A stretch of 64,000 bases of DNA from Cupriavidus pauculus (GTDB taxonomy: Bacteria; Pseudomonadota; Gammaproteobacteria; Burkholderiales; Burkholderiaceae). The notes below the pieces were generated by a model, which worked only from the letters and a program-made list of their open reading frames with translations, had not been told where the DNA came from and searched no databases. Within the stretch, counting starts at the first letter, position 1. Each line of letters opens with the position of its first letter. Positions 1-8,174 of the stretch are shown here, in pieces. Both the position numbers and the translations under genes were made by a program. The stretch is taken from positions 310,001-374,000 of the forward strand of contig NZ_CP044067.1 of assembly GCF_008693385.1 (NCBI RefSeq). Direction: 5' to 3'.

Positions 1-704
1 GCCGTGTTCACGCTGGCCGTGTATTCGTCCGTGAACTTGCGGTCCAGTAACGGGAACGGGGTCACCAGCGAGCCGAAGAACGGCATGCGCGCGTTCATGA
101 CGAGATGCGCGAGCTTGTCCCGGCTGGAGCCGGTAAAGACCAGCATCAGGTCTGGCGCCTTGCCGGACGCGTTCATCGCATCGCGCGCGGCCTTGAGGCC
201 GAACATTGCCTCCACGCCTTTTTCGGTCGTAAGGGCGTGCTGGGCTTCGTCCACGATCAGCAGCACCGGACGTTTCGCGGCCTTGTGGAGGGTCGTGAGC
301 GCCTGGGTCAGCGTCACGCCCGGCGGCAGTCCGGTCGATGTCAGGTCCAGCCCCAGGGTGCCCATCACGGTGACCTTGGTGAGTCCGACGGCCTTCGCGG
401 CCTTGCCGACGATGCCCGCGTATTCCGCGATCTCGTGCTTGATCGCATCGGCGATCAGTTCGCCCGGGTCGTGCGCCTTGTTCGACCAGAGGTCCACGTA
501 CACCGTCGCCCACCCGCGCTCCTGGGCGGCGGGGACGAGGTCCTCGCGCAGGAAGGTCGATTTGCCGACGCGGCGCGGGGCGGCCAGAAACAGCCCCGAG
601 CGCGCGTCCAGCAGGCCGTCGCCGCTGAGCGCCGCGCAGAAGCTCGCGGCTAACGCCGGACGGCGGAAGGTATATCGGGTCGAGGCGGGTGTGGGCTGGG
701 TCAT
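1..704 (-). CDS. AAA+ ATP-binding protein, 3' end outside window
   Basis: Translating the minus strand from the ATG at 702-704 gives an open frame of about 234 codons that runs off the left edge. Near residue 40 it carries a Walker A-like motif, APRRVGKST, and near residue 140 a Walker B motif, VLLIVDEAQ, followed by a Sensor-like FTGSS stretch. This fits the AAA/ATPase_2 group of ATP-binding proteins often found in accessory regions; what the ATPase acts on cannot be told. The opposite strand also has a long open frame, but it lacks any recognisable motif and is taken as a shadow. The intergenic DNA before the start is AT-rich and carries repeated TTTATCG/CGATAAA motifs. The C-terminal part, which would normally identify the subfamily, is missing. 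Confidence 0.8.
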   Translation of the reverse strand, partial: MTQPTPASTRYTFRRPALAASFCAALSGDGLLDARSGLFLAAPRRVGKSTFLREDLVPAAQERGWATVYVDLWSNKAHDPGELIADAIKHEIAEYAGIVGKAAKAVGLTKVTVMGTLGLDLTSTGLPPGVTLTQALTTLHKAAKRPVLLIVDEAQHALTTEKGVEAMFGLKAARDAMNASGKAPDLMLVFTGSSRDKLAHLVMNARMPFFGSLVTPFPLLDRKFTDEYTASVNT

Positions 705-717
705 CGCAACATACGGC

Positions 718-776
718 TATTTATCGCGAATTATTCTACGTCGATAAATTATCTCTGGCAAATAATTGACGATAAA
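718..776. promoter_or_regulatory. AT-rich promoter region with three TTTATCG/CGATAAA motifs
   Basis: This AT-rich stretch lies directly upstream of the leftward ATPase gene. It contains TTTATCG at 720-726 and its reverse complement CGATAAA at 742-748 and 770-776. The first two form an inverted repeat and could be an operator for the ATPase gene. No regulator is assigned; the spacing is the only support. Confidence 0.3.
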
Positions 777-803
777 TGCCCCCTGAGGCACTTGCTCCGG
801 GTA

Positions 804-1571
804 TCAGGCCGACGTCGGCGTCCGATGCATCCAGAACGTGAAGCGGAACTTGTCGGCAGGGTAGGTGTTGACCGTAATCAGAAACGCCTGCTTGGCGTCG
901 TCCAGATAGGTCCGCGTGATCTCGAGCCCGGCCGTGCCCGGATCGACGAGCAGCCGCCGTGCCATGTCGCCCGCGATGGTCGTCGCGCCGATCGTCTGCT
1001 TGATATCGGCCACCGTCACGCCGACGGTCTGCTCGATGATCTGGCTCAGCAGCCCGGTGCCGTTGGGCACCAGCGGCGCCACGCGCCGGCCGATCTTCGG
1101 TTCCAGGTAGGCATCGTTCCAGCACAGCGGCGTGCCGTCGCCATCCATCTCCGTACGCAGCATGCGGATGCGCATCCACCGCGTGCCCGGCTTGCATTCG
1201 AGCGCGGCCGCGAGGGCTTCGTCGGCCACGACGTTCGATACCCCGAGCACCTCGCGTTCCGTATGGCTCGCGTAGTTGACGAGGTCCTCGATCGTGTTGA
1301 CGGACTTGGTGTAGGTGTTCGTGGTCGTCTTCGAGCAGACGATCGTGCCGGCCCGCCGGCGGCGCGTGATCAGGCCAAGGCCTTCCACGATGTCGAGCGC
1401 GGCGCGGACCGTGGTGCGGCTGACGTCGTACTGGTCCGCCAGCGCCAGCTCGCTGGGCAGTTGTTGGCCGATGGCAAACGTGCCTTCGGTAATGCCCTTG
1501 ACAAGGGAGTTCGCCAGTTCTGTGTAACGCACTGTTCCATCGGTCCGGATGTTGATCGGTCGGCCGGGCAT
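804..1571 (-). CDS. GntR-family (HutC/FarR type) transcriptional regulator
   Basis: The product has 255 residues. The N-terminal winged HTH (about residues 14-75) contains the family pattern LPSELALADQYDVSRTTVRAA, and the rest is a UTRA-type effector-binding domain ending in a typical FRFTFWM strand pattern. HutC-type regulators are usually repressors that are released by a metabolite of the pathway they control. This gene is the last of the leftward set that starts with the Bug receptor at 5211, so it probably controls the tartrate operon. The likely operator is the palindrome at 5252-5267. The 57 bp between it and the upstream gene may hold its own promoter. The effector (tartrate, oxaloacetate or similar) is inferred only from context. 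Confidence 0.88.
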   Translation of the reverse strand: MPGRPINIRTDGTVRYTELANSLVKGITEGTFAIGQQLPSELALADQYDVSRTTVRAALDIVEGLGLITRRRRAGTIVCSKTTTNTYTKSVNTIEDLVNYASHTEREVLGVSNVVADEALAAALECKPGTRWMRIRMLRTEMDGDGTPLCWNDAYLEPKIGRRVAPLVPNGTGLLSQIIEQTVGVTVADIKQTIGATTIAGDMARRLLVDPGTAGLEITRTYLDDAKQAFLITVNTYPADKFRFTFWMHRTPTSA

Positions 1572-1628
1572 CCGCCCGGCCTTCGACAGGCGCTATCGTA
1601 CACAAAGTCCGCCGGTCCGCCGCGCGGG

Positions 1629-2192
1629 TCAGCTGTTCAGCAGCTTCCTGTAGCGCGCGACTTCTTCCTCGTACATGTCGCGGCCCTGCGCGTCGTTGGT
1701 GACCAGCAGCGGAAAATCCTCGATGACGAGGCGCTGCACCGCCTCCGTCTTGAGGTCTTCGTAGGCGATGACCTCCGCGGACTTGATGCAGGAGAACAGC
1801 GTCGCGGAAATCCCGCCGATCGCCGAGAAGCAGACCGCCGTGTTCTGCTTGCACGACGCCCGGATCGCGTCGCCGCGGTCGCCCTTGCCGATGGCGCCCT
1901 TGACGCCGTAGTCGAACAGCACCGTGGCATAGGGGTCCATCCGATAGGCCGACGTGGGCGCGACCACGCCGATCGCATGGCCGGGCTTGGTCGGGCCGGG
2001 GCCGCCATAGAACACGACCTGTCCCTTCAGGTCCACGGGCAGGTCCTCGCCCCGCGCGAGCGTATCGACAAAGCGCTTGTGCGCGGCATCGCGCGCCATA
2101 TAGATCGTGCCGGAGAGCAGCACCTCGTCGCCGATGTTCAACTGCCGGATGGCCTCGTCGGTCAGCGGCGTGGTCAGTCGATGTGTCGTCAT
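1629..2192 (-). CDS. Class I fumarase / L(+)-tartrate dehydratase beta subunit
   Basis: The product has 187 residues from the ATG at 2190-2192; an upstream in-frame start adds 16 residues with no family character. It matches the C-terminal, swivelling domain of iron-sulfur hydro-lyases: LNIGDEVLLSGTIYMARDAAH, then GQVVFYGGPGP and a PTSAYRMDPY loop. In two-subunit enzymes this domain provides substrate-binding residues and pairs with the alpha chain encoded just upstream at 2204-3046 (11 bp gap). Fumarase and L-tartrate dehydratase are hard to separate by sequence. The adjacent D-tartrate dehydratase makes L-tartrate (to oxaloacetate) the more likely substrate. The gene symbol is left blank because of that ambiguity. 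Confidence 0.85.
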   Translation of the reverse strand: MTTHRLTTPLTDEAIRQLNIGDEVLLSGTIYMARDAAHKRFVDTLARGEDLPVDLKGQVVFYGGPGPTKPGHAIGVVAPTSAYRMDPYATVLFDYGVKGAIGKGDRGDAIRASCKQNTAVCFSAIGGISATLFSCIKSAEVIAYEDLKTEAVQRLVIEDFPLLVTNDAQGRDMYEEEVARYRKLLNS

Positions 2193-2203
2193 GATGCGCG
2201 TCC

Positions 2204-3046
2204 TCAGATCACCGCCGTGGCACGACGGCCCGCGTGGCACTGGATATTGACCGCCACCGGCAATGCGGTGATATGGCAGGCATAGGTTTCGACGGACACC
2301 CAGAGCGCCGTATTGATGCCGCCATAGCCCTGCGGACCGATGCCGGTCTTGTTGATCGCTTCCAGCAGTTCGGCTTCCAGCTGTGCGATATGCGGTTCCT
2401 TGTGATGCTCGCCGATATCCCGCAGGATCGCCTTCTTGGCGATGGCCGTGACCTTGTCGAAGCTGCCGCCGATGCCCACGCCGACCGTGAGCGGCGGGCA
2501 GGCGGCACCGCCCGCGGCCTCGATGGCCGACAGCACGAACTTCTTGACGCCCTCGGCGCCTTCGCCGGGGAGCAGGAATTTCATCGTGCTCCAGTTCTCG
2601 CTGCCGCCGCCCTTGGGCACCACCGTGACCTCGATGTTGTCGCCGGGAACGATCTCCGTGTGGACCACGGCGGGGGTGTTGTCGTTGCTGTTCACACGCA
2701 GCAGCGGATCGGACACCACGGACTTGCGCATATAGCCTTCGGCATAGCCCTTGCGCACGCCCGCCTGCACGGCCTCTTCATAGTGGCCGCCGACGAGGTG
2801 GACATCCTGTCCGACCTCGACGAACACGATGGCGAGCCCCGTGTCATGGCAATAGGAGACATCGTTCTCGCGCGCGATGCGATCGTTGTCGATCAGCTTC
2901 ATCAGCACGGACTTGCCCAGCGGCGACACTTCCTTCTCGGCCGCCTTGTGGAAGCTCTGCACGAGGTTGTCCGGCAGGCGGTGGCAGGCGTCGATGCACA
3001 GCTGCGCGACCGCATCGGTCAGGGTATCTACGTGAATCTCTCTCAT
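2204..3046 (-). CDS. Class I fumarase / L(+)-tartrate dehydratase alpha subunit (4Fe-4S)
   Basis: The product has 280 residues. This is the catalytic, cluster-binding domain of oxygen-sensitive hydro-lyases. The three expected cysteine ligands are visible: C66 in SYCHDTG, C183 in ACPPLTVGVGIGG and C270 in NIQCHAGR. The start MREIHVDTL was chosen because the frame upstream overlaps the tartrate dehydratase gene in a different register and has no family similarity. It begins 5 bp after the stop of the D-tartrate dehydratase gene, so it is probably translationally coupled. With the beta chain it would form an alpha-beta enzyme that dehydrates L-tartrate to oxaloacetate or hydrates fumarate. Which of the two it does needs an assay. 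Confidence 0.87.
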   Translation of the reverse strand: MREIHVDTLTDAVAQLCIDACHRLPDNLVQSFHKAAEKEVSPLGKSVLMKLIDNDRIARENDVSYCHDTGLAIVFVEVGQDVHLVGGHYEEAVQAGVRKGYAEGYMRKSVVSDPLLRVNSNDNTPAVVHTEIVPGDNIEVTVVPKGGGSENWSTMKFLLPGEGAEGVKKFVLSAIEAAGGAACPPLTVGVGIGGSFDKVTAIAKKAILRDIGEHHKEPHIAQLEAELLEAINKTGIGPQGYGGINTALWVSVETYACHITALPVAVNIQCHAGRRATAVI

Positions 3047-3051
3047 GATGG

Positions 3052-4221
3052 TCAGGGTTTGAGTGCAGTCAGTTCTTGCCACAGTTCGGCCTTGCCTTCG
3101 AAGCCGAAGCCCGGGAGCGACGGCAGCGCGACATGGCCGTCCTCCACGCGCGCGTCGTCGCCGAAGCCACCGAGTGGCTGGAAAATATCGGGATAGACTT
3201 CGCAGCCGCCGAGCCCGAGGCCGGCCACCACATGCAGGGCCAGCAGTTGCCCGCCGTGCGGAAACGCGGCGCGGCGCGAGAAGCCTCGCGTTTCCATCTC
3301 GTGCAGCATGCGCAGATAGCCGGTCACGCCATAGGACAGGCCCGAATCCATCTGGAAGATGTCGAGGCCAGGACGCATGCCGCCAAAGAGCACGAGGTTC
3401 CGGACGTCCTGCGCGGAGAACAGGTTTTCGCCGGTGGCCAGCGCGCCGCGATAGTGCTTTGCCAGTTCGCTGTTGCTCGCGTAGTCGAGCGGATCGCACG
3501 GCTCCTCGTACCACATGAGCGGTAACCCGGACATGGCGCGGCCATAGGCGATGGCCTGATCGAGATCGAAGCGCCCATTGGCGTCCACGGCAACGCGCGC
3601 GCCGTCGCCAAGCGTCGCGGCCGTATCGACAGCCGTCTGCGCGCGTTCCAGATCCTGTCCCAGCGGCGCGCCGCCGATCTTGATCTTGAAGCGCGTAAAG
3701 CCCCGTTCGATATGGCATTCGACTTCGCGGCGCAGGCCGGCCACATCCTCTCCCGGGTAGTAGTAGCCGCCGGCCGCGTAGACGCCGATGCGCGTGTCGG
3801 CCTCGCGTCCGCACTGGCGTGCGATGGCCACCGCGGCGGGAACGTCATCGAGCTTGGCGATCAGATCCCACGCGGCGAGCTCCAGTGCGGCCGCCGCATG
3901 CGCGCGATCGCCGTGGCCGCCGGGCTTCTCGTTCTGCATCGCCGTTTGCAGGACCCTGGCCGGCGATAGCTTGCCGGCTTCGTCGAGCAGCGCGTCGGGC
4001 AACGCCTTGAGCAGGCGTGGGATCATCCGGCCATTGAGAATCCCTTCCTGATCGTAGCGGCCGATCGAGTCGAACGCATAGCCGATGACCGGCCGGCCAT
4101 TGCGGACCTGGTCGGAGACCATCGCGACCAGCGAGACCGTGTGCTCCGAGAAATTGACGAGCGCGTTGGCGATATTGCTCCGCAGCGGCAGCCGCTTGTG
4201 GAGGATGTTGACGATGCGCAT
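3052..4221 (-). CDS. tarD: D(-)-tartrate dehydratase, enolase superfamily
   Basis: The product has 389 residues and, from memory, closely resembles TarD of Bradyrhizobium, which dehydrates D-tartrate to oxaloacetate. Enolase-superfamily landmarks are present: NEKPGGHGDR near residue 98, the catalytic lysines K179 and K181 in FKIKIGG, the metal ligands D213 (VDANGRF), E239 (WYEEPCDP) and E265 (ATGENLF), and the acid/base H322 (FPHGGQ). Length and spacing agree with the family. It sits between the Bug receptor (10 bp upstream) and the fumarase-type subunits (5 bp downstream), giving one operon able to handle both tartrate enantiomers. The assignment rests on recalled similarity and the catalytic residues, and is strong for this family. 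Confidence 0.9.
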   Translation of the reverse strand: MRIVNILHKRLPLRSNIANALVNFSEHTVSLVAMVSDQVRNGRPVIGYAFDSIGRYDQEGILNGRMIPRLLKALPDALLDEAGKLSPARVLQTAMQNEKPGGHGDRAHAAAALELAAWDLIAKLDDVPAAVAIARQCGREADTRIGVYAAGGYYYPGEDVAGLRREVECHIERGFTRFKIKIGGAPLGQDLERAQTAVDTAATLGDGARVAVDANGRFDLDQAIAYGRAMSGLPLMWYEEPCDPLDYASNSELAKHYRGALATGENLFSAQDVRNLVLFGGMRPGLDIFQMDSGLSYGVTGYLRMLHEMETRGFSRRAAFPHGGQLLALHVVAGLGLGGCEVYPDIFQPLGGFGDDARVEDGHVALPSLPGFGFEGKAELWQELTALKP

Positions 4222-4230
4222 GGCGTGATC

Positions 4231-5211
4231 TCAGTAGTCTTCGACCTTGACGTTCGAGTCCTGGACGATCTTCTTCCAGCGCGTGACTTCTTCCGTCAGG
4301 TAGGCGGTGAACTGTTCGGGAGACTTCTCCAGCGCGGGCGTCATCGCGAGCTCCTTCATCTTCTGCTGGAAATCGGGCGTACGCGCGATCTTCATCAGGT
4401 TCTTGTTGAGGACGGCCACGACATCCTTCGGCGTGTTCTTCGGGGCCACCAGCCCGAAGAACGCGACCGTGGACAGGGCAGGGAAGCCGGATTCGGCAAG
4501 CGTGGGAACGTCCGGCAGATAGGCCGAGCGCTGCTTGTCGACGACCGCGATCGCCTTCATCTGGCCGGCCTTGATGTTCGTGTAGATGGCGGGCAGCGAG
4601 TCCGAGGTCACCGGGATCATCCCGCTCATGACCTGCGTCTTCGATTCGGAACTGCCCTTGAACGGCACGTGCACGAGCGGGAAATTCAGTTCCTTCTTCA
4701 GGAGCTCCATCGTCAGATGCTGGGTCGAGCCATTGCCGGCCGAGCCGTACGACAGATCGCTCTTTTGCGCCTGCTTGACGAGGTCCGCAAAGGTGTTGAT
4801 CCCCGATTTCGGCGAGACCGCGATGATCTGCGGCGTGGTGGCCACCTCGGCGATGCCCGTGAAGTCGCGCACGGGGTCGTATTGCATCGTGCGCGGATAC
4901 AGCGCCGGTGCGATGGCGTAGGGGCCCGTGCTCGTCAGCAGCAGCGTGTAGCCATCGGCCCTGGCCTTGGCGACATACGCGGTGCCGATGCGCCCGCCGC
5001 CGCCCCGGTTATCGACCACGAAGGGCTGCTTCAGGCGTTCGGCCAGTTCCTTGCCGATCAGGCGGGCAATGATGTCGCCGGTCTGGCCCGCGGCAAACGG
5101 CACCACGATCGTCACGGGCGCCGAAGGGTAGCCCGCCGATGCGTAGGCAGCGGGCACGGCTGCGCCTATCCATGCCGCGGCCGCGGCGAGAAGCAGATGT
5201 CGCTTCTTCAT
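4231..5211 (-). CDS. Bug-type TTT solute-binding receptor (tartrate cluster)
   Basis: The product has 326 residues. A Sec signal peptide (KKRHLLLAAAAAWIGAAVP...AYA) is followed by YPSAPVTIVVPFAAGQTGD, the Bug-family first strand and loop. Later come DNRGGGGRIGTAYVAKARADGYTLL and the HVPFKGSSE segment, all usual for tripartite tricarboxylate transporter periplasmic receptors. A strong ribosome-binding site (GGAGGAG) precedes the ATG. As the first gene of the tartrate operon it probably binds tartrate or a related dicarboxylate. No TctA/TctB membrane genes are in the window, so it would have to work with components encoded elsewhere or act as a sensor. Confidence 0.92.
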   Translation of the reverse strand: MKKRHLLLAAAAAWIGAAVPAAYASAGYPSAPVTIVVPFAAGQTGDIIARLIGKELAERLKQPFVVDNRGGGGRIGTAYVAKARADGYTLLLTSTGPYAIAPALYPRTMQYDPVRDFTGIAEVATTPQIIAVSPKSGINTFADLVKQAQKSDLSYGSAGNGSTQHLTMELLKKELNFPLVHVPFKGSSESKTQVMSGMIPVTSDSLPAIYTNIKAGQMKAIAVVDKQRSAYLPDVPTLAESGFPALSTVAFFGLVAPKNTPKDVVAVLNKNLMKIARTPDFQQKMKELAMTPALEKSPEQFTAYLTEEVTRWKKIVQDSNVKVEDY

Positions 5212-5241
5212 GTGTCTCCTCCTTGAGGGAATCTAATAGTT

Positions 5242-5273
5242 ACTACTTTTTATTGGTACGGACCAATAGTAGT
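5242..5273. promoter_or_regulatory. Putative GntR operator (ATTGGT-N4-ACCAAT)
   Basis: Between the tartrate operon and the divergent peroxidase gene lies a perfect 6-4-6 inverted repeat, ATTGGTACGGACCAAT, at 5252-5267. It is flanked by a second pair of inverted arms, ACTACT (5242-5247) and AGTAGT (5268-5273). The position, 30-60 bp upstream of the receptor start, suits a repressor site. GntR proteins bind short palindromes of this kind, and the operon encodes a GntR protein, so autoregulated control is inferred. Confidence 0.55.
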
Positions 5274-5452
5274 GAGCGGGATCACGGCGGTCAAGCCGTG
5301 CGGCGATCAGGCATCAGCGGACCATGCGGCTCTCGATCGTCGAAGGGGCTGATCGAAGCGCTGATCGGCGCGGCAGGGTAGCCCGACGGAACGGGAAGTC
5401 GTATGCTTTCACGCGAGCGGCCTCCCCACGCTCGCCACCACCCAACGACAAG

Positions 5453-6388
5453 ATGAAGAACACGCCCACACCCCAAGCCGTTTGCAATCCCATCACCCGT
5501 TCGGCCATTTTTATCGTCGCGACCATTGCCGAAGGCAGTGAGCAGGGCGACAAGGTCAAGGCACTGTGCGGCGACATTGCCGCGCTGGTGCGCTCGGTCG
5601 GCAAGCGCCAGCCGCAGGCTTACCTGTCATGCGTCTGCGGTTTCGGATCGGCGGCGTGGGACCGTTTGTTCGGCACGCCACGCCCGGCGGAGCTGCATCC
5701 TTTCCGGGAGTTCGGCGAAGGCAAACGGCACGCGATCGCCACGCCCGGGGACATGCTCCTGCATATCCGGGCGGACCAGATGGACCTGTGCTTCGAGTTC
5801 GCGACGCAGGTCATGAAGCGCCTGGGCGACGCCGTATCGGTCGTGGACGAAGTCCATGGATTCCGATACTTCGACATGCGCAGCATGGTGGGCTTCGTCG
5901 ATGGCACGGAGAACCCCGAAGACAACGAGATGGCCGAGTTCACGATCATCGGAGACGAAGACCCGACGTTCGCCGGCGGCAGCTATGTCATCGCGCAGAA
6001 GTACCTGCATGACATGGGGGCATGGAACGACCTGACCGTGGAAGCGCAGGAACGCGTGATCGGCCGCACGAAGCTGGACGACATCGAACTGGACGAGTCG
6101 GTCAAACCATCGAACTCGCACAGCGCGCTGACGACCATCGAAAAGGATGGCAAGGAGATCAAGATCCTGCGCGACAACATGCCGTTCGGCCAACCGGGCA
6201 AGGGCGAGTTCGGCACGTTCTTCATCGGCTACGCGAGATCACCGGCACCGATCGAGGAAATGCTGGAAAACATGTTCGTAGGCAAACCACCGGGCAACTA
6301 TGACCGCCTGCTGGACTTCAGCCAGGCGAAAACAGGCGGGCTGTTCTTCGTGCCGCCGGCGGGATTCCTGGAAGCGTTGGGGGACTGA
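5453..6388 (+). CDS. Dyp-type (YfeX-like) haem peroxidase
   Basis: The product has 311 residues from ATG 5453; the frame extends 43 codons upstream, but that part is arginine/proline-rich and has no family similarity. The hallmark GxxDG motif is GFVDGTENP with D150. The proximal haem histidine is probably H223 (NSHSALTT) and the distal arginine R240 (ILRDNMPFG). The C-terminus FFVPPAGFLEALGD is typical of the YfeX/TyrA branch. These enzymes use peroxide to oxidise dyes, porphyrinogens or phenolics in the cytoplasm or in encapsulins. It is a lone gene, divergent from the tartrate operon, and there is no encapsulin gene or targeting tail nearby. Confidence 0.92.
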   Translation: MKNTPTPQAVCNPITRSAIFIVATIAEGSEQGDKVKALCGDIAALVRSVGKRQPQAYLSCVCGFGSAAWDRLFGTPRPAELHPFREFGEGKRHAIATPGDMLLHIRADQMDLCFEFATQVMKRLGDAVSVVDEVHGFRYFDMRSMVGFVDGTENPEDNEMAEFTIIGDEDPTFAGGSYVIAQKYLHDMGAWNDLTVEAQERVIGRTKLDDIELDESVKPSNSHSALTTIEKDGKEIKILRDNMPFGQPGKGEFGTFFIGYARSPAPIEEMLENMFVGKPPGNYDRLLDFSQAKTGGLFFVPPAGFLEALGD

Positions 6389-6401
6389 GGACGAGGTACC
6401 G

Positions 6402-6427
6402 ACTGTGCGCAAAGGCTGCTGCACAGT
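6402..6427. terminator. Hairpin after the peroxidase gene
   Basis: A perfect 7-bp stem ACTGTGC (6402-6408) / GCACAGT (6421-6427) with a 12-nt loop follows the peroxidase stop codon by 13 bp. No T-run follows, so it is at best a weak or Rho-assisted terminator. It could also be left from the IS insertion that begins just after it. Confidence 0.35.
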
Positions 6428-6449
6428 TGGATATCTTATTTAACATAAG

Positions 6450-7136
6450 ATGGATTATACGAGAATCCGGTTGGGGCCAAATCAGAATGTCCGCTTCCCG
6501 GACCTATACCTCACCACCCGGCAGGTCCGCCGTCTGGTCGAGCGCTGGCGCGTGGACGGCCCGATGGGCCTGGTGCCGCATCAGCGCGGCCAGCCCGGGC
6601 ACCGCCAGCTGCTGCGGCTGCAACACGAGCCAGGCCAAGGGCCGTGTCGAACGGATGAATGGCACGCTGCAGGACCGGCTGGTGAAGGAGCTGCGCCTGC
6701 GCGGCATCAGCTCGATGGCCGACGCCAACGCGTATGCGCCCGCCTTCATCGCCGATTACAACGCCCGGTTCGCCAAGGTTCCAAGCAGCGATTTCAACGC
6801 CCATCGGCCGATACATCACCATGAGGATCTACGGCGGATCTTCTGCTGGCGCGAATGGCGCAAGGTCTCGCACAGCCTGAGCCTCCAGTACGACAAGACG
6901 TTGTGCCTGCTCGAGGATCTTCCGGCCGGCAGCTGATCCATCGCTACATCGAGGTGGCCGAATATCCCGACGGTGCGATCGAGCTATGGGCGGACGACAC
7001 CTCCCTGCCCTACACCACCCACGATCGCTATCCAGACATCGACCAGGCCGCGATCGTCGAGAACAAGCGGCTGGGCCATGTACTGGGGATTGCGCAGAAG
7101 GTGCAGGCGCTACGCGAAAACACTCACCATATTTAA
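6450..7136 (+). pseudogene. Decayed ISNCY (IS1202-like) transposase
   Basis: Three pieces of one transposase are spread over three frames. The N-terminal HTH region (LTTRQVRRLVERWRVDGPMGLVPHQRGQPG) is in the frame from 6450. The C-terminal part of the catalytic domain (AKGRVERMNGTLQDRLVKEL, then FNAHRP and SLQYDK) is in the frame read through 6640-6936. The tail (RQLIHRYIEVAEYPDG to ENKRLGHVLGIAQKVQA) is in the frame ending at 7136. Most of the DDE core between the first two pieces is deleted, and at least one more single-base shift lies near 6925. It is non-functional. No intact terminal inverted repeats were recognised. Confidence 0.82.
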
Positions 7137-7392
7137 GTCCTCCCCCCCCTGGATCTAATTTTTTCAAAATCATCCGATCGAAGAACTTGATTAATGATAT
7201 TTTCAGCAGTCAAAAATTCTTCAAAAAACATCGCAATATTGGCAGAGGGACTCGATGATTGTATCCATGAATCCCGCCCCTGTCTTATTCGTGCTGGTTT
7301 GTATCGATTGTCGATGATTTGGCTCTGAGGCCGACTGGCCGCTTCTGGCCGACCGCGGACTTCGTCGCTAGATTGAATCACTGGTCTCCGAG
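7137..7392. other. Non-coding, low-GC stretch with C8 tract
   Basis: No credible gene. The region starts with a run of eight C residues near 7143 and is clearly more AT-rich than its surroundings. On the minus strand a short open piece reading like FFEEFLTAENIINQ hints at the end of a lost gene, but it has no start and no recognisable family. A dispersed-repeat copy lies at 7333-7354. Confidence 0.4.
7333..7354 (-). repeat. Dispersed repeat copy 1 (minus)
   Basis: Read on the minus strand this gives GGTCGGCCAGAAGCGGCC. Positions 7336-7352 are the exact 17-base inverse of 8036-8052, so copies 1 and 3 bracket the small membrane gene at 7393-7725 as a perfect inverted repeat. Confidence 0.6.
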
Positions 7393-7725
7393 CTAAACAC
7401 GGAGGCTCCAGAAGCGCGCGAAGTAGCCAAGGGCAAGCCCCGACGCTATCGCAACAATATAGCCGAGTGTTCCCACTCCAATATTGTCTGCAACAAGAAC
7501 GCAGCCGAGCACTGCGAGGGTCATTTGCCAAAGCCGTGGAAATCGAAACAGTCGCGGGTATATTTCCGGCGCCCCAATAGCACCTATAAGGGCTCCGGCC
7601 GAGCCAAGAACAACAACATTCTGAAGGGAATATCCGAACACAAATCCCCAACACAGTATGAAGATAACCGCGAACATGAACGTCCACAGCGAGACGACTA
7701 ACGCGAAGTTCTTCTGGTCTACCAT
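7393..7725 (-). CDS. Small integral membrane protein, unknown function
   Basis: The product has 110 residues from the ATG at 7723-7725, MVDQKNFALVVSL. Four hydrophobic segments are visible at about residues 7-27, 32-50, 58-75 and 82-104, with few charged residues between them, so it is a polytopic inner-membrane protein. An in-frame start at 7785 would add 20 residues (MSLVHAALPPL). Neither start has a convincing ribosome-binding site. No family is recognised. It stands alone on the minus strand, bracketed by an exact 17-bp inverted repeat at 7336-7352 and 8036-8052, which suggests acquired cargo. Confidence 0.6.
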   Translation of the reverse strand: MVDQKNFALVVSLWTFMFAVIFILCWGFVFGYSLQNVVVLGSAGALIGAIGAPEIYPRLFRFPRLWQMTLAVLGCVLVADNIGVGTLGYIVAIASGLALGYFARFWSLRV

Positions 7726-7951
7726 GTTATTCAGGGTTCGGCGTGCATTGGGGAGCGGCGGCAAGGCGGCGTGGACCAAAGACATTCACTCTGCAGTGAC
7801 GCGCCCATCGCGGGTGAGCTTAAAGGCAATGTGCGGAGCAGGACAAGCGCAACGACGGGGGGTATCCGGAGCCTGGGTAAGCGTGGCAAACGGCGGCCTC
7901 GGCCGTGAAGCTGGTGGTTGCTTCCCGTGAATCTCCATCTTTGGTCCCTTC

Positions 7952-7976
7952 ATCGAGTGGCGGCTCTTGGCCGATC
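7952..7976 (-). repeat. Dispersed repeat copy 2 (minus)
   Basis: On the minus strand it reads ATCGGCCAAGAGCCGCCAC and then TCGATG. It matches the family core CGGCCAGnAGCnGCCnYTCGA with a few changes. Confidence 0.5.
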
Positions 7977-8033
7977 TGGGACATCCACGGACGGGGTATG
8001 CTCACGGTACGCCGCCGCTAGCCCGCCGGCAGC

Positions 8034-8062
8034 AATCGGCCAGAAGCGGCCACTCGACTTGC
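8034..8062 (+). repeat. Dispersed repeat copy 3 (plus)
   Basis: It reads AATCGGCCAGAAGCGGCC followed by ACTCGACTTG and is the best-preserved copy in the window. Its first 17 core bases are the exact inverse complement of copy 1. Confidence 0.6.
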
Positions 8063-8174
8063 CGCTCTAAATTGAACACAATCTCAAAGGTCACTGCGGT
8101 GCGATAGTGTCCGCCCCCGTGTACGACAAGCGACGAAATACATACCGGCAAAGCAGATTCTAGAAGGAACCACT

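Larger units (their letters stand above)
7786..8174. other. Intergenic region with two dispersed-repeat copies
   Basis: No gene is supported here. It holds repeat copies 2 and 3 and, near the right end, the leader of the metalloprotease-like gene with ribosome-binding site AGAAGGAA at 8162-8169. The short open frames on the minus strand lack start signals and motifs. Confidence 0.45.

Noticed and set aside
736..1854. A 372-codon open frame overlapping the GntR gene on the same strand
   Set aside because: It is out of register with the GntR protein, which has all family motifs. The translation has no recognisable feature.
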